Assembly (NCBI GenBank): GCA_016706565.1 | Contig: JADJJI010000005.1 | Span: 336,001 to 400,000 of the forward strand | DNA: 64,000 nucleotides | Reading direction: 5' to 3' | Source: Piscinibacter sp. | Lineage (GTDB): Bacteria > Pseudomonadota > Gammaproteobacteria > Burkholderiales > Burkholderiaceae_C | In this document: in pieces, positions 17,571-26,297 of the stretch | Position numbering within the stretch: the stretch's first letter is position 1 | How the letters are laid out: every line of letters begins with the position of its first letter | Translations under genes and position numbers: made by a program | The notes under the pieces: model-generated | The model's database searches: none | What the model was told of the DNA's origin: nothing | The model's input: only the letters and a program-made list of their open reading frames with translations

Positions 17571-18737
17571 TTACAGCTTGCAGCCGCGCGCCGGATCGGC
17601 CAGCGCCTTCACGGCCACCGACCGGTACTCGTTGTTCGGGCCCTTGGCCTCGCGCAGGTACATGTCCTGCACCGGGTTGCCGCCGGCCGAGAGGGTGAAC
17701 TTGCCGCGCGGGCTGTCCACCGTCGCCTTGCGCATCGCGCCGAGCATGGCATCGCGCTTGCCCATGTCGCCCTTGACCGCGTTCAGGCCGGCGGCGAGCA
17801 GTTGCGCCGCGTCGTAGCCCTGCACGGCGTAGACGTCGGCGTTCTGCTTGTAGGTCAGTGCGAAACTCTTGCGGAAGGCGTTGTTCTTCGGGATGTCCAG
17901 GCTGTCGGCGTAGTGCAGCGTGGTCTGCAGGCCCTGGGCCGCAGCACCCTGCGCCTCCAGCGTGCCATCGGTCAGGAAGCCCGAGCCGAACAGCGGCACG
18001 CTCTTCTTCAGGCCCGCCGCGTCGTAGTCCTTGACGAACTTCACCGCCCCGCCGCCGGCGAAGAAGGCGAACACCACGTCGGGCTTCTGCGCCGCGATCT
18101 CGGTGAGCAGCGCCTGGAACTCCACGCCCGGGAACGGCAGGCTGAGGTCCTTGATGACCTTGCCTCCACCCTTCTCGAAGGCCTCGGTGAAGCCCTTCAC
18201 CGTCTCCAACCCGGCGGCGTAGTTCCAGGTGATGGTCATGGCGCGCTTGTAGCCCTTCTGCGCCGCCACCACGCCGGTCGAGTAGCCCGGCTGCCAGTTG
18301 CTGAAGCTGCTGCGCACGATGTTCGGCCCGCACATGGGCCCGGTGATCGCGTCGGCGCCGGCGTTGGGCACGATCAGCAGGGTGTTGCTCTCCTTGGCGG
18401 CCTTGGCCATCGCCAGCGCCACGCCCGAGTGCACGGTGCCCACCAGCACGTCGACCTGGTCGCGCTTGATCAGCTTGTTGACGTTGTCGGTGGCCTTGGA
18501 CGGGTCGCTCTCGTCGTCGACGCGGAAGTACTGGATCTCGCGCCCGGCCAGCTTGCCGCCCTGCTCCTGCACGTGCAGCTTGAAGCCCTTCTCGATCATG
18601 TCGCCCAGGGCGGCGAAGGTGCCGGTGGCCGGCAGCATCAGGCCGACCTTGATCGGGCCGGCGGGCTGTGCCGCGGCCGGAAGGGCAAGGCTGGCGGCGC
18701 AGGCGGCGAGCAGGGCGAGGCGAGTCGGGATGTGCAT
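17571..18737 (-). CDS. ABC transporter substrate-binding protein, LivK/aromatic-acid type (system 1)
   Basis: 388 residues from the ATG at 18737, with GGAG nine bases upstream. A Sec signal peptide ends near ALPAAAQ. The mature protein starts GPIKVGLMLPATGTFAALG, the Peripla_BP_6 pattern. It binds solute in the periplasm for the LivHMGF-type importer downstream. Its relatives include receptors for benzoate-like and phenylpropanoid acids as well as branched-chain amino acids. An aromatic substrate is inferred from the neighbourhood only. Confidence 0.9.
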   Translation of the reverse strand: MHIPTRLALLAACAASLALPAAAQPAGPIKVGLMLPATGTFAALGDMIEKGFKLHVQEQGGKLAGREIQYFRVDDESDPSKATDNVNKLIKRDQVDVLVGTVHSGVALAMAKAAKESNTLLIVPNAGADAITGPMCGPNIVRSSFSNWQPGYSTGVVAAQKGYKRAMTITWNYAAGLETVKGFTEAFEKGGGKVIKDLSLPFPGVEFQALLTEIAAQKPDVVFAFFAGGGAVKFVKDYDAAGLKKSVPLFGSGFLTDGTLEAQGAAAQGLQTTLHYADSLDIPKNNAFRKSFALTYKQNADVYAVQGYDAAQLLAAGLNAVKGDMGKRDAMLGAMRKATVDSPRGKFTLSAGGNPVQDMYLREAKGPNNEYRSVAVKALADPARGCKL

Positions 18738-18802
18738 TTTTCGGGCTCCGGATCGAGGGTGCGGGGATGCTATCGGCCCCCCGGCCGGCGGCCATCGGGG
18801 TT

Positions 18803-18817
18803 TGACACAAGATGTCA
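18803..18817. promoter_or_regulatory. Candidate operator in the SBP/ammonium transporter divergent region
   Basis: Perfect inverted repeat TGACA-CAAGA-TGTCA, 66 bases upstream of the SBP start and within the 267-base divergent region shared with the ammonium transporter. The regulator is unknown. Chance occurrence cannot be excluded for five-base arms. Confidence 0.25.
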
Positions 18818-19004
18818 TTTCTGGCTCGGTGCCCACGCGGGAAAACTCCCGCTACGGCCTTGGATTGCATCCAATCCGCGAAGTTGTGCACGCAAAGCGG
18901 TGGTGAAGCCGTGATATGTGCATCACCGCCTTGGGTGCGTCATGTATACATTCACGCTCATCTGTGACGAGACAACGCCATCCGGCGACACGGAGGTTCA
19001 TCAG

Positions 19005-20318
19005 ATGACGCATTCCAAGATTGCCCGCGCCTGCATCGGCGGCCTCGTGCTGGCGGCCACCCTGCCAGCCTGGGCCCAGGCGCCCGCTGCCGCGGCCGCG
19101 GCCGCCCCCATGTTCAACGGCGGCGACATCGCCTGGATGCTGATCTCCACCGTGCTCGTGCTGCTGATGACGATGCCAGGCATCATCCTTTTCTACAGCG
19201 GCATGCTGCGCACCAAGAACGCACTGTCCATCGTGGCGCACACGGTGGCGGCGGCCGCAGTCATCACGCTGTGCTGGGCGATGGTCGGCTATTCGCTGGC
19301 CTTCAGCCACGGTTCGCCCTTCTTCGGCGGGCTGGAGCGGGTCTTCGGCGAGGGCCTGATCGGCAAGAAGGTCGGCGCGCACATCGTGGCGCCGACGATT
19401 CCCGAGTCGGTCTTCTTCCTGTTCCAGCTGTCCTTCGCGATCATCACCTTCGCGCTGGTGCTCGGCGCGACTGCCGAACGCATGCGCCTGGGCGTGACGA
19501 TCGTCTTCGCCGCGCTGTGGTCGACCCTGATCTACGCGCCGATCGCCCACTGGATCTGGCACCCGGAAGGCTGGCTCGCGCAGCAAGGCCACATGGACTT
19601 CGCCGGCGGCACCGTGGTGCACATTTCCGCGGGCGCCAGCGGCCTGGTGGCCGCCTGGGTGCTCGGGCCGCGGCGCGGCTTCGGCAAGGAGCCGATGGTG
19701 CCGCACAACCTGCTCATCACCGTGCTCGGCGCGGGCCTGCTGTGGGCTGGCTGGTTCGGCTTCAACGCGGGCTCGGCCTTCGAGGCCAGCGCCCGTGCCG
19801 GCGGCGCGCTGCTGGCCACGCAGGTGGCCGCCTGTGCCGGCGCCATGCTGTGGGGCTTCTGCGAGTTCATGCGCCGCGGGCAGTGGAGCGTGCTGGGCAC
19901 GATGACCGGCGCCATCGCCGGCCTGATCGCCGTGACGCCCGCGTCGGGCTTCGTCGGCTTCAACGGCGCGATGATCATCGGCGCGGTCGCCGGTGTGATC
20001 TGCTTCTTCTCGGTGGTGGGCTTCAAGGCGCTCACCGGCATCGACGACTCGCTGGATGTCTTCGCGCTGCACGGCGTGGGCGGCATCGTCGGCACGGTGC
20101 TGACGCCTGTGTTCGCCACCGCCGCCATCGCGCCGGTCACGGCCACCGTGCTCACCAACACCATCGGCGCTGCCGCCGTGATGGCCTATGCCGGCGCGGG
20201 CACCTGGATCATCCTGCGCGTCATCGGCCTGGTCGTGCCGCTGCGTGTCGACGCCGAACAGGAGAAGGTCGGCCTCGACATCGCGCAGCACGGAGAGATG
20301 CTCGCTCCCAACGCCTGA
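19005..20318 (+). CDS. amtB: Ammonium transporter (Amt/AmtB family)
   Basis: 437 residues. ATG at 19005 is preceded by CGGAGG at eight bases. A cleavable signal peptide ending near PAWAQA is followed by about eleven membrane helices. Family landmarks are IILFYSGMLRTKNALS, DFAGGTVVHISAGASG (pore His), WFGFNAGSAF and FALHGVGGIVGT (second pore His). It conducts ammonium/ammonia across the inner membrane. A glnK gene, the usual partner, is not adjacent; a small hypothetical follows instead. I could not find a convincing sigma-54 promoter upstream. Confidence 0.95.
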   Translation: MTHSKIARACIGGLVLAATLPAWAQAPAAAAAAAPMFNGGDIAWMLISTVLVLLMTMPGIILFYSGMLRTKNALSIVAHTVAAAAVITLCWAMVGYSLAFSHGSPFFGGLERVFGEGLIGKKVGAHIVAPTIPESVFFLFQLSFAIITFALVLGATAERMRLGVTIVFAALWSTLIYAPIAHWIWHPEGWLAQQGHMDFAGGTVVHISAGASGLVAAWVLGPRRGFGKEPMVPHNLLITVLGAGLLWAGWFGFNAGSAFEASARAGGALLATQVAACAGAMLWGFCEFMRRGQWSVLGTMTGAIAGLIAVTPASGFVGFNGAMIIGAVAGVICFFSVVGFKALTGIDDSLDVFALHGVGGIVGTVLTPVFATAAIAPVTATVLTNTIGAAAVMAYAGAGTWIILRVIGLVVPLRVDAEQEKVGLDIAQHGEMLAPNA

Positions 20319-20356
20319 ACCTGCGCGACTGACTCACACATCGGAGGGCGCAGGCC

Positions 20357-20719
20357 ATGGGAGCCGAAGAACAAGACGGCCAGTTGATGAACTACCTCGT
20401 GCGCATGGTCGTGCCATTGCGCCGGGAGTTCGGCCGCAACCTGAACGTCGGGCAGTTCCTGCACGACTTCAGCTATGCGCGCGAGGTGCTCGACGAAGCC
20501 AAGAAGAGCCAGGACCCGCGCCTGCTGGAGTACGCCCAGTACGTCGAGAAGCGGCTGCACGGCCCGCGCATCGCCGACACGCCGGCGCCGCCGCCGGCGC
20601 GCGACCGGGCCGCGCCGGACACCCGCATCGACGCGCCGCCCGCGGCCGCGCCGGCGACTCCGACCGAAGAAGAGCTTCGCGCGCGCGTGCTCAAGAAATA
20701 CACCGGCGGGCTGCGGTAG
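20357..20719 (+). CDS. Hypothetical protein, 120 aa
   Basis: Preceded by GGAGGG. The N-terminal 70 residues look folded and helical (MNYLVRMVVPLRREFGRNL, FLHDFSYAREVLDEA). A Pro/Ala-rich linker of about 30 residues follows, then a conserved-looking end (EEELRARVLKKYTGGLR). There is no signal peptide. It lies between the ammonium transporter and a universal stress protein on the same strand, with 38- and 49-base gaps, so co-transcription is likely. I do not recognise the family. Confidence 0.75.
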   Translation: MGAEEQDGQLMNYLVRMVVPLRREFGRNLNVGQFLHDFSYAREVLDEAKKSQDPRLLEYAQYVEKRLHGPRIADTPAPPPARDRAAPDTRIDAPPAAAPATPTEEELRARVLKKYTGGLR

Positions 20720-20768
20720 TCTCGGGGCCTGCGCGCCGTCATCGGTGCGCCGCCCCAGGAGCCCTGCC

Positions 20769-21197
20769 ATGAAGATCCTCGTCCCCGTCGACGGCTCGAC
20801 CGAGTCGCTCGATGCCGTGCGCCATGCGCTCGCCCTCGTGCGCGACGGGCTGCGCGCCAGCCTGGTGCTGGCCAACGTCCAGGCGCCGGCCAGCCTGTAC
20901 GAACTGCTGCGCGTGCACGATGCGCAGGCGATCGAGGCGATCGCCCGCGGCGCCGGTGAACACCTGCTGCAGGAGGCCAGCGCGCTGTGCAGCGCAGCCG
21001 GGGTCGAGTACGACCAGGAGATCGCCAGCGGCGAACCGGTACACAAGCTGCTCGACATCGCCGAAGAAGAAGGCTGCGGCCTCATCGTGATGGGCGCGCG
21101 CGGCAAGGGAGACACCTCGGGCACGCGGCTCGGCTCGGTGGCCCATGCGCTGCTGCATGACGCGCATCTGCCGGTGACCATCGTGCGCCACGCCTGA
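20769..21197 (+). CDS. Universal stress protein, single UspA domain
   Basis: 142 residues. It begins MKILVPVDGSTESLDAVRHA. The ATP-binding motif G-2x-G-9x-G-S is present as GARGKGDTSGTRLGS, and the protein ends PVTIVRHA. AGGAG lies six bases before the ATG. It is convergent with a two-domain universal stress protein across a tandem repeat array. Confidence 0.92.
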   Translation: MKILVPVDGSTESLDAVRHALALVRDGLRASLVLANVQAPASLYELLRVHDAQAIEAIARGAGEHLLQEASALCSAAGVEYDQEIASGEPVHKLLDIAEEEGCGLIVMGARGKGDTSGTRLGSVAHALLHDAHLPVTIVRHA

Positions 21198-21220
21198 GCC
21201 TGGCGGCGGCGCACGGTGCC

Positions 21221-21506
21221 GCTCAGGCCACAGCAAAGGTCCTGCGAAGCTGGCCAGCGTCGGCCTGAGTGTGAGCCGCCAGCGCTGCTCACTTGCAGAG
21301 GCGCTTGGCTTCGGCGGCTCAGGCCACAGCGAAGGCCCTGCGAAGCTGGCCAGCGTCGGCCTGAGGTGAGCCGCCTGCGCTGCGCACTTGCAGAGGCGCC
21401 TCGCTTCGGCGGCTCAGGCCACAGCGAAGGCCCTGCGAAGCTGGCCAGCGTCGGCCTGAGGTGAGCCGCCTGCGCTGCGCACTTTCAGAGGCGCTTCGCT
21501 TCGGCG
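21221..21506. repeat. Three tandem copies of a 95-96 bp repeat between convergent usp genes
   Basis: Copies run 21221-21316 (96 bp), 21317-21411 (95 bp) and 21412-21506 (95 bp); a partial next copy is the stop region of the following gene. Copies 2 and 3 differ at only a few positions; copy 1 is more diverged. Each has a dyad: outer arms GGCGGCTCA and TGAGCCGCC, inner arms CTCAGGCC and GGCCTGAG. The array fills essentially the whole 311-base gap (21198-21508), which otherwise holds no gene. It may act as a bidirectional transcript end. Confidence 0.85.
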
Positions 21507-21508
21507 GC

Positions 21509-22330
21509 TCAGTGCGACATCAGCACCGGCAGCGTCATCGACTCGATCACCGTGCGCGACACGCCGCCCAGCGCCCATTCGCGCGCGCGGCCATGGCCGT
21601 AGCAGCCCATCACCAGCAGGTCCGACTGTTCGTCGGCGGCCAGCGACAGCAGCTGCGCGCCGACGTCGTGCGCCTGCGCCACCTCGCGGCGGAAGTCGGC
21701 CTGCACGCCATGCTGGTGCATGTAGCCGATGATGCCGGCCTCGGTGGCCGCGACGTCGCCTTCGTCGAAAGCCACCACCGTGACCTTGCTGGCCTGCAGC
21801 AGCAGGGGCAGCGCGCCCGTCACTGCCCGCGCCGATTCCGGCGTCGGCTTCCAGGCGACGAGAACGCGGTCGAGCTTCGTCGGCGCCGTGGCGATGTGCG
21901 GCACCACCAGCGCCGGCCGGCCGCTGCCGATGATCACCGAGGAAACGAAATCCGACGGCACGTCGACATCGCGCGTGTCGTCGACCGCGCGCTGGCCGAG
22001 TACCACCAGATCGGCGTACAGGGCCTGGACCGCCACATCGATCAGCGGCTGGCCGCTGACCTCGCACCAGCCCATGCGCTGGCGGTCTACGCTGCGTGCG
22101 AACAGGGACCGTGCCGCCTCGACGCGCTGGGTGTCCACCTGCGCGAGCATCGGCGCCATGTCGGCGCCGGCGGCCATCGCCATCGGATACCGCAGCAGCG
22201 CCGTGGTGACGGCGTACATCGCCGTCGCCTGCGCGCCGTGGGCCAGCGCGAGCTGCTCGGCCAGGCGCAGGCGCACCGCGGATTGTGCCGACGAGTCGAC
22301 ATGGACGAGGATGGACTTGAGCGTGCTCAT
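21509..22330 (-). CDS. Universal stress protein, two UspA domains
   Basis: 273 residues, about twice the single-domain length. The first half starts MSTLKSILVHVDSSAQS and lacks a clear ATP loop. The second half starts DRVLVAWKPTPESARA and has the nucleotide-loop-like MGCYGHGRAREWALGG, ending TLPVLMSH. The function is stress adaptation by an unknown mechanism. The last codon and stop fall at the edge of the 95-bp repeat array. Confidence 0.92.
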   Translation of the reverse strand: MSTLKSILVHVDSSAQSAVRLRLAEQLALAHGAQATAMYAVTTALLRYPMAMAAGADMAPMLAQVDTQRVEAARSLFARSVDRQRMGWCEVSGQPLIDVAVQALYADLVVLGQRAVDDTRDVDVPSDFVSSVIIGSGRPALVVPHIATAPTKLDRVLVAWKPTPESARAVTGALPLLLQASKVTVVAFDEGDVAATEAGIIGYMHQHGVQADFRREVAQAHDVGAQLLSLAADEQSDLLVMGCYGHGRAREWALGGVSRTVIESMTLPVLMSH

Positions 22331-22424
22331 GGCGTGCCTCCGGGGCGGGTCGGGCCATCACGCTAAGTCGCTGACAGCCCTGCTGCGTTGACGCTGCTCA
22401 AGTGCGGCGCCCGGGACGACCCGC

Positions 22425-23048
22425 TCAGGCCGGCTCCAGCCGGGCCTGCACCAGCCGCTGCAGCAGCGCACTGCGTTCGCGCTTCTGCGCCGCCGTGCCC
22501 TGCGTGGACAGCAGCGATTCGGCCACCTCGTAGGCATAGAGGATGAAAGCACGCGCACGCGCCTCGGCGATCGGGAAACCCAGCGCCGAGAAACACTGCG
22601 AGATGTACGACAGGCGCCGCGCGTCGACCTCGTCGACTGCCTGGCGTGCCAGCGCATCGCGGCGCGCCCAGGCGCGGATCGCCAGCTCGACACGGGCCGC
22701 ACGTTCGGCGGCGCGGCCGCGGAACGGCAGCGAGATCAGTTCGCCGATCAGCACCGACGGGTCGGCCTGCTGGCCCTCGAAGCGGTGGATGACCTGCTCG
22801 GTCGCGGCATCCCGCCAGGCGTTGAGCACCGCGGTGAGCAGCGCCTCGCGGTCCTTGAAGTGCCAGTAGAAGCTGCCCCGCGTGACCGCCAGCGTCTTGG
22901 CCAGCACGTCCACGCGCACCGCATCGATGCCCTGGTCGATCAGCACCTCGGTGGCGGCGCCGATCCAGGTCTCGGGCGTCAGCGTGCTGCGTGCCGGTTC
23001 GTCGATGGCGGCGCGGCGGCGCGCCGGGCGGAGGGTGGTTCGGGGCAT
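22425..23048 (-). CDS. TetR family transcriptional regulator
   Basis: 207 residues from the ATG at 23048; upstream in-frame starts exist but run through the operator region. The N-terminal helix-turn-helix is TPETWIGAATEVLIDQGID followed by VDVLAKTLAVTRGSFYWHF, typical of TetR. The ligand domain is unassigned. It is divergent from a CoA ligase gene, and two matching palindromes lie between them, so repression of both genes with an acyl-CoA or aromatic ligand is likely (inference). Confidence 0.9.
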   Translation of the reverse strand: MPRTTLRPARRRAAIDEPARSTLTPETWIGAATEVLIDQGIDAVRVDVLAKTLAVTRGSFYWHFKDREALLTAVLNAWRDAATEQVIHRFEGQQADPSVLIGELISLPFRGRAAERAARVELAIRAWARRDALARQAVDEVDARRLSYISQCFSALGFPIAEARARAFILYAYEVAESLLSTQGTAAQKRERSALLQRLVQARLEPA

Positions 23049-23065
23049 CGTGGCGCCGATGATGC

Positions 23066-23081
23066 CATACAGCACTGTACG
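23066..23081. promoter_or_regulatory. Candidate TetR operator, copy 1
   Basis: CATACAGCACTGTACG, an inverted repeat with one mismatch in six-base arms around a four-base centre. It sits 18 bases upstream of the tetR start codon, suited to autoregulation. The same pattern recurs 70 bases away. Confidence 0.5.
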
Positions 23082-23135
23082 GAACCGCGGGCAATCCCTG
23101 AGTGCAATATCTTGCACGAAGCCTAACATTCTCTC

Positions 23136-23151
23136 CATACATCAGTGTATG
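23136..23151. promoter_or_regulatory. Candidate TetR operator, copy 2
   Basis: CATACATCAGTGTATG, perfect six-base arms (CATACA and TGTATG) around TCAG, ending nine bases before the ligase start. A possible -35 TTGCAC at 23112 lies 18 bases upstream of the left arm, so the operator would cover the -10 region. Confidence 0.55.
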
Positions 23152-23160
23152 GAGCGTTCC

Positions 23161-24960
23161 ATGGCCCACAGCTTCTTCGACGACCCCACGATGCTGGCGC
23201 CGCCGCGCACGGTGCAGGTGCGCTTCGATGGCGGCGCCTACGTGCTGCGCTCGCCGGAGCCGCTCAAGCCCTACGCACGCTGCATCGGCGAGTGGCTGGA
23301 GCACTGGGCCGTGGCCACGCCCGACACCGTGGCGCTGGCCGAGCGTGACGCCGCCGGCGGCTGGCGCAAGCTGACCTATGCGCAGCTGCGCGAGGCGGTA
23401 GGCCGCATCGCCCAGAGCCTGATCGGCCTGCACCTGCCCCCGGGGCGGCCGGTGGTCGTGCTGTCGGACAACTCGGTGGACCATGCGCTGCTGATGCTCG
23501 CGTCCATGCACGTGGGCCGGCCGGTGTGCACCGTCTCCAGCGCCTACTGCCGGCTGACCAAGGACTACACCAAGATCCAGGGCATCCTGCATACGCTGGG
23601 GCCGGCGCTGGTCTATGCGTCCGATGCCACGGTGTACGGGCCGCCGCTGGCCAGCGCCGCGCTCGGCGTGGTCACCGTGTTCAGCCAGGGCGCCGACGCG
23701 CATCCCGGTGCGCTGAGCTTCGACAGCCTGACGCGCACCGCCGAGAGCCCGGCGGTGAAACAGGCCTTCGACGCCATCCAGCCCGACGACCACGCCAAGT
23801 ACCTGCTGACTTCCGGCTCCACCGGCCACCCCAAGGTGGTGATCAACACGCACCGCATGCTGTGCGCCAACCAGCAGATGATCGCGCAGGCCTGGCGCTT
23901 CCTCGAGCACGAGAAGCCGGTCGTGCTCGACTGGCTGCCCTGGAGCCACACCTTTGGCGGCAACCATAACCTCAACCTGGTGCTGCGCAATGGCGGCACG
24001 CTCTACATTGACGAGGGCCGGCCGGCGCCGGGGCTGGTCGAGAAGTCGGTGAAGAACCTGCTCGAGGTGAAGCCGACGCTGTACTTCAACGTGCCGCGCG
24101 GCTTCGACATGCTGCTGCCCTACCTCGAGCAGGACGAGGCGCTGGCGCGCGAGTTCTTCGCCCGGCTGCGCATGGTCTTCTACGCCGGGGCGGCGCTGGC
24201 GCAGTCGAGCTGGGAGCGGCTCGAAGCGGTGGCGCGCAAGGTGCGCGACGAGCCGGTGTGGTTCACCACCTCCTGGGGTTCGACCGAGACCTCGCCGGCC
24301 ATCACCAGCGCGCACTGGAAGCTCGAGCGCGCCGGCTGCATCGGCCTGCCGCTGCCCGGCATGGAGCTGAAGTTCATCCCCAACGGCGAGAAGCTGGAGC
24401 TGCGTGTGCGCGGCGTCTCCGTGTTCCCCGGCTACCGCAACGCGCCGGCGCTGACCACGCAGGCTTTCGACGAAGAGGGCTACTACCGCATCGGCGACGC
24501 CGGCTTCCTGGTCGACGAGGCGCGGCCCGAGCGTGGTGTGGCCTTCAACGGCCGCGTGGCGGAAGACTTCAAGCTCTCGTCGGGCACCTGGGTGTCGGTG
24601 GGAACCTTGCGCCTGCGTGTCGTGTCGGCGCTCGCGCCTCTGGTGCAGGACGCGGTGATCGCAGGCCACGACCGCGGCGAGGTCGGCGTGCTGCTGTTCG
24701 CCAGCCCTGCTGCGAAGGACCTGCCGCCGGCCGAGCTCGCCGAGCGCACCCGTGCCGCGCTGTCGGCCCTGCGCAGCGAAGGCGGCGGCTCCTCGCAGAC
24801 GCCCACGCGTGCGCTGTGGCTGGCCGAGCCGCCCAGCGCCGACGCCGGCGAGATCACCGACAAGGGCTACATCAACCAGGGCGCCGTGCTGCGCCGCCGC
24901 GCGGCCGAGGTCGAGGCGCTGTATGCCGCCTCGCCGGACGCCCGCGTGATCCGCGCCTGA
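23161..24960 (+). CDS. AMP-dependent CoA ligase, feruloyl-CoA synthetase-like
   Basis: 599 residues. The ATG at 23161 has GGAG six bases upstream. ANL-superfamily motifs: P-loop YLLTSGSTGHPKVV, WLPWSHTFGGNHN, the STETSP motif, YYRIGDAGF, and the C-terminal lysine segment GEITDKGYINQ that is typical of feruloyl-CoA synthases. It should activate a hydroxycinnamate or similar carboxylic acid with ATP and CoA. It pairs with the thiolase gene 25 bases downstream. A paralogous ligase domain is encoded at 28131-29978. The exact substrate is not provable from sequence. Confidence 0.85.
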   Translation: MAHSFFDDPTMLAPPRTVQVRFDGGAYVLRSPEPLKPYARCIGEWLEHWAVATPDTVALAERDAAGGWRKLTYAQLREAVGRIAQSLIGLHLPPGRPVVVLSDNSVDHALLMLASMHVGRPVCTVSSAYCRLTKDYTKIQGILHTLGPALVYASDATVYGPPLASAALGVVTVFSQGADAHPGALSFDSLTRTAESPAVKQAFDAIQPDDHAKYLLTSGSTGHPKVVINTHRMLCANQQMIAQAWRFLEHEKPVVLDWLPWSHTFGGNHNLNLVLRNGGTLYIDEGRPAPGLVEKSVKNLLEVKPTLYFNVPRGFDMLLPYLEQDEALAREFFARLRMVFYAGAALAQSSWERLEAVARKVRDEPVWFTTSWGSTETSPAITSAHWKLERAGCIGLPLPGMELKFIPNGEKLELRVRGVSVFPGYRNAPALTTQAFDEEGYYRIGDAGFLVDEARPERGVAFNGRVAEDFKLSSGTWVSVGTLRLRVVSALAPLVQDAVIAGHDRGEVGVLLFASPAAKDLPPAELAERTRAALSALRSEGGGSSQTPTRALWLAEPPSADAGEITDKGYINQGAVLRRRAAEVEALYAASPDARVIRA

Positions 24961-24985
24961 GGCGCCACTGAACCGGAGCAACGCC

Positions 24986-26297
24986 ATGGCCCGCGGCCTC
25001 TTCCAATCCTTCGACGACACCTGGATCCTCGGCGGCGTGCGCACGCCGATGGTCGACTACTGCGGCGCCTTCGCCGATGCCAACCCGATCGACCTGGGCA
25101 TCAAGGTGGCGCGCGAGATCCTGCAGCGCAGCGGCGTGAAAGCCGAGGCTGTCGACTCGGTGCTGGCCGGCAACATGGCGCCCGGCGGCTTCGACCAGTT
25201 CTACGTGCCGCGCCACATCGGCCTGTATGCCGGCGTGCCCTGCGAGATCCCGGCGATCATGGTGCAGCGCATCTGCGGCACCGGCTTCGAGCTGTTCCGC
25301 CAGGCCGGCGAGCAGATCGCCACCGGCGCGGCGAGCCTGGCACTGGTCGTCGGCACCGAGTCGATGACGCGCAACCCGATCGCTGCCTTCGAGCACCGCC
25401 AGGGCTTCAAGCTCGGCATGCCGCCCGCGTTCAAGGACTACATGTGGGAGGCGCTGACCGACCCCGCGCCGGCGATCTCGATGATCCAGACCGCCGAGAA
25501 CCTGGCCAGGCAGTACGGCATCACCCGCGAGCAGGTCGATGCCTTCGCTTCCGAGTCCTTTGCGCGCGCCGTGGCGGCACAGCAGGCCGGCTTCTTCGAC
25601 GGCGAGATCGTGCCGGTGGCCAGCGAGACCTTCGAACTCGCCGGCTACAAGCCGCGCGGCATCCGCCTGGCGGGCAAGGCACCGCTGGCCGACCGCGACA
25701 CGCACCCGCGACTCTCGCCGCCCGAGGTGCTGGGCAAGCTGCGCGCGGTGTTCAAGGATGGCGTGCAGACCGGCGGCAACAGCTCGGCGCTGACCGATGC
25801 CGCGGCGGCCTCACTGGTGGCCTCGGGCACGGTGATGCGCGATTGGGGCGGCCGTCCGCTGGCGCGGCTTGCGGCCGCCGCGGCGGTGGGTGTGCCGCCG
25901 GAGACCATGGGCATCGGCCCGGCGCCGGCGATCCGGCTGCTGCTCGAGCGTGCCGGACTGAAGCTCGACGACATCGCGCGCTTCGAGATCAACGAGGCCC
26001 AGGGCGCGCAGACGCTGGCCGTGCAGCGCGAGCTCGGGCTCGACCCGGCGAAGCTCAACGCCAAGGGTGGCGCAATCGCGCTCGGCCACCCGCTGGCGGC
26101 CACCGGCGTGCGCCTGACGATCACCGTCGCGCGGCAACTGCAGGAGATCGGCGCGCGCTGGGGTGTGGCCTCCGCCTGCGTCGGCGGTGGCCAGGGAATT
26201 GCCCTGCTGGTCGAGAACCCTCAGGCAGGGCCCGCGTGTGCCCCGGGGGCGGGGGGGGGGGGGGGGGGGGGGGCGGGCGCCGGGCCGAGCGCGTTAA
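24986..26297 (+). CDS. Thiolase family protein (acetyl-CoA acyltransferase), 3' end disturbed by a G-run
   Basis: The thiolase core is complete by about residue 410: nucleophile Cys in MVQRICGTGFELF, GGAIALGHPLAATG (active His), and ACVGGGQGIALL (second Cys). As sequenced the frame then runs through 23 G residues and on antisense over the next gene to 27268. If the run were one G shorter (or two longer), it would end at TAA 26295-26297, whose TTAA overlaps the stop of the convergent amidohydrolase. I give that end. Its probable role is cleaving a beta-ketoacyl-CoA made from the ligase product. Confidence 0.8.
26251..26273. repeat. Homopolymer run of 23 G residues
   Basis: G23 preceded by CCCCGGGGGC and followed by CGGGCGCC, in the last codons of the thiolase gene. 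It is far longer than any other homopolymer in the window. Either a slippage-prone tract or an assembly artefact; its exact length decides the reading frame of the thiolase end. Confidence 0.9.

Noticed and set aside
13809-18737. Branched-chain amino acid transporter as a definite call
   Set aside because: The family is right, but the aromatic gene context of all three systems makes amino acid specificity doubtful; only the family is asserted.
18738-19004. Sigma-54 promoter or NtrC sites before amtB
   Set aside because: No convincing TGGCAC-N5-TTGC match; a loose TGCATC/GGGTGC pair is too degenerate to report.
21221-21506. CRISPR array
   Set aside because: The repeat unit is 95 bp, in direct tandem without unique spacers, and no cas genes are present.
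22363-25044. Long minus-strand frame opposite the CoA ligase
   Set aside because: Antisense shadow; the plus strand has intact ANL motifs and a ribosome binding site.
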